A DNA stretch of 64,000 nucleotides from Eurosta solidaginis (taxonomy: Eukaryota; Arthropoda; Insecta; Diptera; Tephritidae). How positions within the stretch are numbered: position 1 is the stretch's first letter; every line of letters starts with the position of its first letter. Where the stretch lies: NCBI RefSeq assembly GCF_040869045.1, contig NC_090323.1:157004426-157068425 (forward strand), read 5' to 3'. This document shows positions 56,958 through 64,000 of the stretch, in pieces. The notes beneath the pieces are model-generated. The model had not been told where the DNA came from. It worked only from the letters and a program-made list of their open reading frames with translations, and searched no databases. The translations under genes and the position numbers were made by a program.

Positions 56958-57880
56958 GAAATAAACGGTCAATTGTCTTGCTCTAAATTCTTTTTGGAAA
57001 ACGATTTAAACTCTCTTGGTGTGACCAATTGGCGCCTGTTGGCAGAAAGAAGGAGCGACTGGCGCGCCTTGTTGGACGGCTATAACCATTTAAACGGTTA
57101 AGCGCCAATTAAATAAGCAAGTAAGTAAATTCTTTTTGTTCAGTCATTGGGCTATCTGAAATTTTTGCACTAATATTGTCTCCGAAAAAGTGTTTTTTTG
57201 CATTTTTAAGGAATAAAATATACTACTTTTAGTATATATTTTCACATAACCTATTAGGTGAATATCGATAGATTCATCACATGGGAATCTTTGGTATTGG
57301 CTTCCATAAGTAAGGCCGTGCCAAACTATTACGCTCATATTAGCGGTGTTTTTTCTTTTATATGTACATACACCTACATTGAAACAAAACTAATGCTCTT
57401 GCAGAATGACAGATAGTAGTATGAGAGATACAAACATTTTAGGGCATAGTGTATCACGCATACCAAAATTGAAAGTGGGGACACACACCTTTTAGTACTA
57501 AAAAAGCGTAAAAGCGCAAAAATTCCATAAGTGTAGATAAAGTTGTACACTTAGCAGTACATATAAAGTTTAAATGCACATGTATATACATGTAAAAAAA
57601 ACACAACTATTGTTGACGTTTACATTATAAGTGCTTAATTTGTTCCCAAAAAATATTTGAAGCAGGTCTTTGTAAAAACAAACTATTAGCACTTACGTCA
57701 TACTTCAGCAAGAGTTTTCCCCTGTGCAGCGCAACAGAAAACGTTCGAGGAATGTTTCTGCCATTCCTACAACAAGAACACCAAAACTGTCGTATTACTC
57801 TTTAATTATGAAAGCCCTTCGCTAAAACAATGATATTTTAAATACACCAAAAATTTTAACTCACTGTTGCTGTTTTGTCC
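56958..57880 (+). repeat. Duplicated unknown segment, copy 2
   Basis: Homologous to 2507-3030. It contains the RTE copy 3 insertion and an extra block at about 57350-57615 that has no visible terminal repeats. Confidence 0.65.
56997..57125 (+). pseudogene. RTE-like LINE, copy 3, extremely 5'-truncated
   Basis: Only the last ~129 bp of the RTE (AAAACGATTTAAACTC to GCGCCAATTAAATAAG) are present. They are flanked by a perfect 13-bp duplication TAAATTCTTTTTG at 56984-56996 and 57126-57138. The paralogous empty site is at about 2528-2541. Confidence 0.85.
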
Positions 57881-57884
57881 TTGA

Positions 57885-58700
57885 AATCAGCGCCCTAAAA
57901 TTATTCAATAAGCTTTAACGTGAGTACCTGTCAATGGAAGACTAAACCTCATGGTGTTAAGTACGGATTTGATTGCAAGATCAGTGGCCCAACTATCGGC
58001 TACATGTTGCCTACCTCAACACTTCGTAGCCGAATCATTGGTACAAAATTATCTTGTAATAGGGCGCTTCAATCACAAGTTCTTACCTTGGTCTGATACG
58101 GAGTCTATCCAAGCTCCTGCCATTTTAATGATAATGGCATCTGGTTGCAAGGCAACTGCACCTTGGATTCCATTACCATTCCATACCAAGCACAAATATC
58201 TCGCTGTAACATGTTCTAATGATTTGGCTCATCAGACACATCATTCATAAAAAAAAAACAACACATCATTCATTCCCCCTAAAATTAGGAAAAATGTTGC
58301 AGTTATGGAGTGTCATTTACAAAATTTAATTTTTCTCTCTTCAGATTATGTTCTTTTTCGTATTTGTCAAAGGATGACGGACATCGTTCCAATATACATT
58401 GATCAATTATCCACGAAGTCGGGAAGTCAAGAGAAAAAAATTAATATTGTCGTTTGCATTTTTTATCGAGCTTACTTTGAAACAGGATCCATATATTCCA
58501 TTATTAAATATGTGAAAATTTCTAAACCGCATTGGTTTTTTATTTATTAATTTTTTTTTTTTTTTGTTACCACAGAATTAATTTTATTTTTAAGTGAATA
58601 GAAATATTTTACTTTTTGTTTATTATTTATTGTGCAGTTGGGGAATTTCACAAGTAGTATTGGCTCACCTTTTCAAGTTATAAATAAATAAATAATATAA
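57885..58700. other. No gene recognised
   Basis: Open frames 57951-58250 and 58305-58550 have no recognisable domain. A T run lies near 58550. Confidence 0.4.
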
Positions 58701-58704
58701 ATGT

Positions 58705-59000
58705 AAGAAGAGAAAAACTCCGAAGAGATTTTAGACCGAGCTTTCCTTCCAAATTGCATCATGCTCCTGTTAACTTCTCCTAAAAATTGGCGGGAGGGGA
58801 CCTAAATGTTTTATGCCGACTCCGACCGGCATCTGTAAAGCAGACTAGTTTTTATTGAGAGACTTTTCATGGCAGAAATACACGCAGAGTATTTGCTCTC
58901 GCCGAGGGGCGAACCCCCTTAGAAAATCTTATTTGTAGTTGAAAAAATTTGCTTCTTAAATTTTTATGTTGCTTTTCCCGGGGCGTGCATCCAGAAATAT
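58705..59000 (+). repeat. Dispersed repeat, tephritid-like
   Basis: CCGAAGAGATTTTAGACCGAG, ATGCCGACTCCGACCGGCAT, CATGGCAGAAATACACGCAG and GCCGAGGGGCGAACCCCC in this order resemble a repeat I associate with tephritid genomic DNA. This is recall, not a search, and no second copy is in the window. Confidence 0.4.
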
Positions 59001-59520
59001 TGTAATCCCGAAATCCCAAAAATCACGGGAGTATAAAAATTTAAAAAAAAAAATCGCATTCCTAATGTCTATAGAGTATTATAAAGTAAAATTTTATTCA
59101 TTAAGACTTATCTTGGCCGTAATTAGTTTTATCGACCGATAGCAGTTTAATTGGGTTGAATACATTTAGGTAACTATATTTAGATACTTTTGTAATTAAG
59201 TATGCTCTATCAAAGTTCTCTTACATTGGCTTTATTTTAAACATACGTACGAAATTTGTTTGGTCTGAAAATGTTGATAGAACTGGTTCCAGCTTCCATC
59301 TTAGGGTGTAACGTCGTAGAAGAGCAGAGCTAAAATCAATGAATTTTCTACCCCTCCATACAACAGGATTTTAGTCGAGCACTTTTGTGAAGACTTAGAG
59401 CAATAGAGGAACAAATTATTTTTGGAATACAAAGGTTATCCGCCATATGGTTTGAAATTTTCAGTGAAGCGTCCTGGGCCCTACTCTATATATATGTATG
59501 TAAGTCGGGTGAGGAGGCAC

Positions 59521-59805
59521 TGTGACAGCACGCATATACCAACACATATGGCAGCGCAAATGTAAAACACTCAAGGCGAATAACGAGCGCACAGCCTGAG
59601 TAAATTACCTCGGAGAAAATCTAATAGCGAGCGGACAAGTGAGTCGTAATCAGCCGTCGACCAAAGCAGCCGTCGTTACTATAATTATTCGCTGTACCAA
59701 CCTACTTTAATTGTAACCCACTTTAAACCATAACTTTAATTGTACTTATTTTTAATACTCAACTTTGAATTGAATAATAAACGTTATTAATTGCATAACT
59801 TTACA
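59521..59805 (+). repeat. Probable 5' LTR of a Ty3/gypsy element
   Basis: Starts TGTGACAGCACGCATATACC and ends CATAACTTTACA, giving TG...CA ends over 285 bp just before a primer-binding site. An AATAAA signal lies near 59776. The partner LTR is beyond the window, so the borders rest on end motifs and position only. Confidence 0.65.
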
Positions 59806-59807
59806 TT

Positions 59808-59825
59808 TGGGGGCTCAACCTGCCG
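59808..59825 (+). other. Primer-binding site, tRNA-Pro-like start
   Basis: TGGGGGCTCAACC begins two bases after the LTR. The first nine bases match the complement of the tRNA-Pro 3' end as used by some retroviruses; the rest does not. Confidence 0.45.
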
Positions 59826-60009
59826 AACCTTAATACAAATTGAATTAAACTTATGTAAGTTGCAGCCGAATTGAAGAACAATAGGCAAGCAGTGCAATAA
59901 AGTGAAGTTGGCAAAAAAGTACTTCTACAGTTGCAGTTCAGTCGCAAAAAAAAAAAAAAAAAAAAAAAAGGGTCGTTGATCGGTCAAAAAAAAATTCCGT
60001 TCAACGCAT

Positions 60010-63000
60010 ATGACTCGTGCTAGTCGCCAAAGCGCAGGCGATTCAAAAAACACCACCAAAGTCAAAAAGCAGACAAAGCAGGTAGAGGAAGTGAGACGGC
60101 GTTACAACACACGCTCAACAAAGCAGGCAACGAGGTGGAGAGAATACGCTCAGACAGCTTCCAAGAAAGTCATGGCCGAAGCAGAGCAGCAGAAAGCAGT
60201 AAAAGAAGCAGCGGCAATGGCAGAACAAAACAAAACAGTGGAATGTAAGAATAATGAATTGCTACAACAGCTGGTGCAATTGCTTACATTGAAAATCCAA
60301 GCAGACGAAACAAAGCAGGCCGAAACCAAAATTACGGCAGAAAGTTTTGGCAAAATTATACCCGAATTTGATGGAGGAAATATGCCAGTGAAACACTGGT
60401 TTACTAACTTTGAATTAAACGCAGCTGCATACGGTTTGAACAATGTACAGAAGTACGTGCAAGCAAGGGCGAAAATGACGAAAACTGCGAAACTTTTTCT
60501 TGAATCGGTAGCTGTTTACGAATATGGTGCAATGCGCACAATGTTGGAAGACGAATTTGACAAGTCAAAAATGTGTAGTGCTGATGTTCACGCAGAGCTA
60601 CGAGAACGGAAAAAACAAAAGAATGAGAGTTTCCACGAATATGTGCTGCAGATGAAGAAATTGGCTACACGTAGTAATATAGACACGCAGTCGGTGATTC
60701 GTTATATAGTTGGTGGACTGCAATTAAAAGACGAATTTAAATACAACCTTTGGAGCTGTAAGTCATATAAGGAATTGCAAGATCAATACGAAGTTTACGA
60801 GAAAATAGTTTTGCGGGAAAAAAGCAACAAAGGGCATAAAGGGCAAGTACACGTAAACGAGAAGCGTTCGCACATTTCAAGCGAAAAGAAAACACATTGC
60901 TTTAACTGTGGCGCTACGGATCATATGCGGAAAAATTGCCAAGCAGAAACAAAGTGTTTTCGTTGCAATAAAAGTGGGCATATGTCGAAAGACTGTCCAA
61001 CTGTAGCTGCTGCTGTAAACCTGGTTCATAATTCGAAACGCTGTAAAAACATAAAGATTAACAACGTCGAAGTAAGCGGGTTAGTAGACACGGGCGCAGA
61101 TATAACTATTATGAAAAAAAGTACATTCGAAAAAGTTGGTGGAGGTGTGCTGCAAACATATATGCAACAGCTTCGCGGCCTCGGTACTAAATCTACAAAA
61201 CCAATTGGGTGTTTCGTTGCTGAAGTAGGTGTTGACGACTTACTGACGCAGCAAAAATTCATTGTAGTATCTGACAAAGACGTTATGTATGGTGCGCTAC
61301 TGGGTTACGATTTTATTTCGAAGTTCAACTTGGCGGCGACGGCAGATGGATATAAGTTTTCTCCACTAAACGTGGGGGAAACTTATGAGGATCTTAATCA
61401 GATAAGTATTTATAATGTAACCGACACAAATTCTCATGTTGATGTTCCTCCGCAGTACGAAGCCGAAATTCGCTCCTTGATTGCCAACTACAAGCCAATC
61501 GATTATGTTGAGGAATGTCCAGTTGTATTGAAGATCATTCCGGAGGGTAACGTTGTCCCGTTCAGGCACGCTCCAAGTCGCATACCATTCCACGAAGTTG
61601 AAGCAGTCAACAAGCAAATTGATGAGTGGCTTAAAGCTGGAATCATAAGACAGTCTACGTCCAACTTCGCCAGCCGTATGGTTATCGTGAAGAAAAAGGA
61701 CAGTACGTGCCGCATTTGTGTGGATTTTCGAAAACTTAACTCGGCTGTACTAAAAGATTGTTTTCCGGTCCCTATAATTGAGGACGTACTCGAAAAGTTG
61801 CAGAAGTCGAAATTTTTTACGGTTTTGGATTTGGAAAATGGGTTTTTCCACGTCCCCATTGAAGAGAGTAGCAAAAAATACACCGCTTTCACAACAACAA
61901 GGGGGCTTTACGAATTTAATAGGGCTCCGTTTGGCTTCTGCAACTCTCCCGCCGTTTTTATACGTTTCGTTAACTACGTCTTCCAGAATCTAATAAATAA
62001 TAACGTATTAGACTTATATATGGACGATATTATCATTCACGCAGAAACAGCTGATGATTGTCTTCGTAAGACAAAGCTGGTTTTTGCAACGGCAGCAGAA
62101 CACGGTTTGAAAATCAAATGGCCAAAATGCCATTTTATGCAGGCATCTGTAAGTTTCCTGGGTCACTTGGTTAAAGATGGATGCGTGTGGCCAGGCAAAG
62201 AGAAAACGGATGCGGTTAATAAGTTTGAAATCCCAAAAAATGTTAAGGCCGTGCAGTCGTTTTTAGGCCTAACGGGATTTTTTCGAAAGTTCATTAAAGG
62301 ATACTCACACATCGCCAGACCATTAACAAATCTACTACGTAAAGACTCTGTGTTTGCTATCGGTCCAGCTGAAGTCGAAGCTGTACAAACGCTGAAAAAT
62401 TGTTTGACTAAAGAGCCAGTACTAAGGTTGTACAACAGAAATGCAAAGACTGAGGTACATACAGATGCGTCGAAGGATGGTTTCGGTGCAACACTATTGC
62501 AATGGTATAGCGGCCAGCTATACCCAGTGTACTTCTGGAGCAAAAAGTCGACGGGGGCAGAAGCGCGACAGCACAGTTATGTTTTGGAAGCGAAGGCGGT
62601 ATACCTCGCTTTTAAAAAGTTTCGTCACTACCTGTTGGGTATTCATTTTAAGCTAGTGACTGATTGCGCGGCGTTCAAACAAACGTTAAGTAAAAAGGAT
62701 GTACCCCGAGAAGTTGCCTCGTGGGTGGTTTATTTGCAAGACTTCGACTTTAGTGTAGAACACCGAGCAGGCGAAAGGTTAAAGCACGTTGATTGCCTCA
62801 GTCGATACCCACAGCAGGTTATGATAGTAGCGTCGGAGTTGGCGGCTCGTATTAAAAAAGCACAGCAAGAGGATACAATGACTAAAGCAATCGCAGATCT
62901 ACTGGATAGCCGACCATACGGAGCTTTTAAAATAAAAGGTGGGCTGTTATATAAAAATATTGAGGGTAACGATCTTTTGGTGGTTCCAAAGCAGATGGAA

Positions 63001-64000
63001 AAAGAAATTATTGTCGATGCTCATAATGTTGGTCACTTTGCAGTGCAGAAAACTATGCATGCTATACAACAAAATTATTGGATACCACACCTGGAACAAA
63101 AAGTTACGCAGGTAATCAACAATTGTGTGAAATGTATCATTTATAATAAGAAGTTGGGTAAAAAAGAGGGTTATCTGCACGTAATTGATAAAGGTGACCA
63201 ACCATTGCATACGTTGCATATTGACCATCTGGGACCAATGGACGCTACCTCAAAGCAGTATAAATATATCTTGGCAATCGTCGACGCGTTTACCAAATTT
63301 GTGTGGCTGTACCCCACAAAGAGCACAGGTTGCGAAGAAGCGGTTCAGAAGCTGGAGTCATGGTCTGCGGTTTTTGGAAACCCCGCACGCATAGTTACCG
63401 ATAGAGGTGCCGCGTTCACGGCACATATGTTTTCCGAGCACGTAAAGGAGAGGGGTATTGATCACATCTGGAGCACTACCGGGGTCCCACGTGGAAACGG
63501 ACAGATCGAAAGAGTGAATCGAACGGTTATGTCGATTATTGCAAAGCTCTCGGCAGAAGAACCTGCAAAATGGTTCAAGTTAGTTCCAAAAGTACAGCAA
63601 GCTATTAATTCACATACTCATGCGTCTACAAAGCGGCCGCCGTTTGAACTTATGTTTGGTGTCAAAATGAACCACACATGCAGTGATCAGATACAACTTT
63701 TACTCGAGCAGGAGCTATATGATGCATACGACGAAGGGCGGCACAATTTGCGGCAAGAGGCGAGGCACGAAATCGAGCGCGCTCAGAATCAATACAAAAA
63801 GCAGTTTGATAGCAAACGAAAGAAGGAATACGGGTACAAGATCGGCGATTTAGTAGCAATACGACGCACGCAGTTTGTAGCCGGACGAAAGCTGGCTAGC
63901 GAATATCTCGGCCCGTACGAAATCACACAAGTTAAACGAAATGGCCGGTTCAACGTTAGAAAGGCGGCAGATGTAGAGGGGCCCTGTAATACGTCCACGA
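60010..64000 (+). CDS. Ty3/gypsy gag-pol polyprotein, single open frame, runs off the window
   Basis: One frame of 1330 codons has no stop from the ATG at 60010 to the window end. Upstream in frame there is a TGA before the ATG. Gag: a basic N-terminus, a retrotransposon gag core (FDGGNMPVKHWFTNFEL, about residue 120), and two CCHC knuckles (residues 297-310 and 316-329). Protease: DTGAD at 360 and LLGYDF at 429. Reverse transcriptase: VDFRKLNS at about 571 and YMDD at about 670. RNase H: TDASKDGFGA at about 818. Integrase: HHCC (H1005, H1009, C1039, C1042), then D1072, D1131 and E1167 with 35 residues between the last two, and LGPYE of the GPY/F region at about 1300. Gag and pol are fused without a frameshift. 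A 24-A run at about 59946-59969 precedes the frame. All catalytic residues are present, so this copy looks recent and possibly active. The clade within Ty3/gypsy is not assigned. Confidence 0.95.
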   Translation, partial: MTRASRQSAGDSKNTTKVKKQTKQVEEVRRRYNTRSTKQATRWREYAQTASKKVMAEAEQQKAVKEAAAMAEQNKTVECKNNELLQQLVQLLTLKIQADETKQAETKITAESFGKIIPEFDGGNMPVKHWFTNFELNAAAYGLNNVQKYVQARAKMTKTAKLFLESVAVYEYGAMRTMLEDEFDKSKMCSADVHAELRERKKQKNESFHEYVLQMKKLATRSNIDTQSVIRYIVGGLQLKDEFKYNLWSCKSYKELQDQYEVYEKIVLREKSNKGHKGQVHVNEKRSHISSEKKTHCFNCGATDHMRKNCQAETKCFRCNKSGHMSKDCPTVAAAVNLVHNSKRCKNIKINNVEVSGLVDTGADITIMKKSTFEKVGGGVLQTYMQQLRGLGTKSTKPIGCFVAEVGVDDLLTQQKFIVVSDKDVMYGALLGYDFISKFNLAATADGYKFSPLNVGETYEDLNQISIYNVTDTNSHVDVPPQYEAEIRSLIANYKPIDYVEECPVVLKIIPEGNVVPFRHAPSRIPFHEVEAVNKQIDEWLKAGIIRQSTSNFASRMVIVKKKDSTCRICVDFRKLNSAVLKDCFPVPIIEDVLEKLQKSKFFTVLDLENGFFHVPIEESSKKYTAFTTTRGLYEFNRAPFGFCNSPAVFIRFVNYVFQNLINNNVLDLYMDDIIIHAETADDCLRKTKLVFATAAEHGLKIKWPKCHFMQASVSFLGHLVKDGCVWPGKEKTDAVNKFEIPKNVKAVQSFLGLTGFFRKFIKGYSHIARPLTNLLRKDSVFAIGPAEVEAVQTLKNCLTKEPVLRLYNRNAKTEVHTDASKDGFGATLLQWYSGQLYPVYFWSKKSTGAEARQHSYVLEAKAVYLAFKKFRHYLLGIHFKLVTDCAAFKQTLSKKDVPREVASWVVYLQDFDFSVEHRAGERLKHVDCLSRYPQQVMIVASELAARIKKAQQEDTMTKAIADLLDSRPYGAFKIKGGLLYKNIEGNDLLVVPKQMEKEIIVDAHNVGHFAVQKTMHAIQQNYWIPHLEQKVTQVINNCVKCIIYNKKLGKKEGYLHVIDKGDQPLHTLHIDHLGPMDATSKQYKYILAIVDAFTKFVWLYPTKSTGCEEAVQKLESWSAVFGNPARIVTDRGAAFTAHMFSEHVKERGIDHIWSTTGVPRGNGQIERVNRTVMSIIAKLSAEEPAKWFKLVPKVQQAINSHTHASTKRPPFELMFGVKMNHTCSDQIQLLLEQELYDAYDEGRHNLRQEARHEIERAQNQYKKQFDSKRKKEYGYKIGDLVAIRRTQFVAGRKLASEYLGPYEITQVKRNGRFNVRKAADVEGPCNTST

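Noticed and set aside
57951..58250. 99-codon frame
   Set aside because: No recognisable family and no neighbouring exons; probably chance.

Overview
This window looks like a repeat-dense, AT-rich stretch of an insect nuclear genome, most likely a true fruit fly (Tephritidae) or a close dipteran. That placement is an inference from the repeat repertoire: DINE-1/Helentron-like elements with (GTCC)n tracts, mariner, jockey-, R1- and RTE-type LINEs, a Penelope-like element, Ty3/gypsy elements, and 66-74 bp introns in one transposon gene. I found no convincing host protein gene. Almost everything that can be explained is mobile DNA or tandem repeats made from it.

Layout. 0-5 kb: a Harbinger-type MITE, one copy of a duplicated unknown segment, a jockey fragment split by a SINE-like repeat, and a solo LTR. 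5.5-11.8 kb: a non-autonomous Ty3-like LTR element with 4-bp target duplications. Its 5' LTR is split by a 3.8 kb DNA transposon of the CACTA-Mirage-Chapaev (TNP2) type. That transposon carries a broken transposase gene and a second, spliced gene. The LTR element's leader holds an array of hairpin-forming repeats. 13-17 kb: decayed jockey, R1-like and Penelope-like fragments. 17.3-29 kb: three large Helentron-like non-autonomous elements (A, B, C) whose centres have expanded into satellite arrays of ~130-bp units. 29-45 kb: further SINE-like, LINE, LTR, palindromic MITE, Helentron-like (D, E) and mariner remnants. 45-57 kb: a second Helentron-like family carrying a MITE and an RTE fragment, more SINE-like and RTE copies, and element F with a MITE inside its repeat unit. 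57-59 kb: the second copy of the duplicated segment. 59.5-64 kb: the 5' LTR and an uninterrupted gag-pol frame of a Ty3/gypsy element that runs off the window.

The elements interact mainly by nesting, which gives a relative order of insertion. The two most notable items are the TNP2-type transposon with its spliced second gene and subterminal repeats (a layout like plant En/Spm), and the Helentron-like family. Members of that family carry about 0, 2, 5, 8, 17 and 21 central repeat units, and one array shows a ~650-bp higher-order period.
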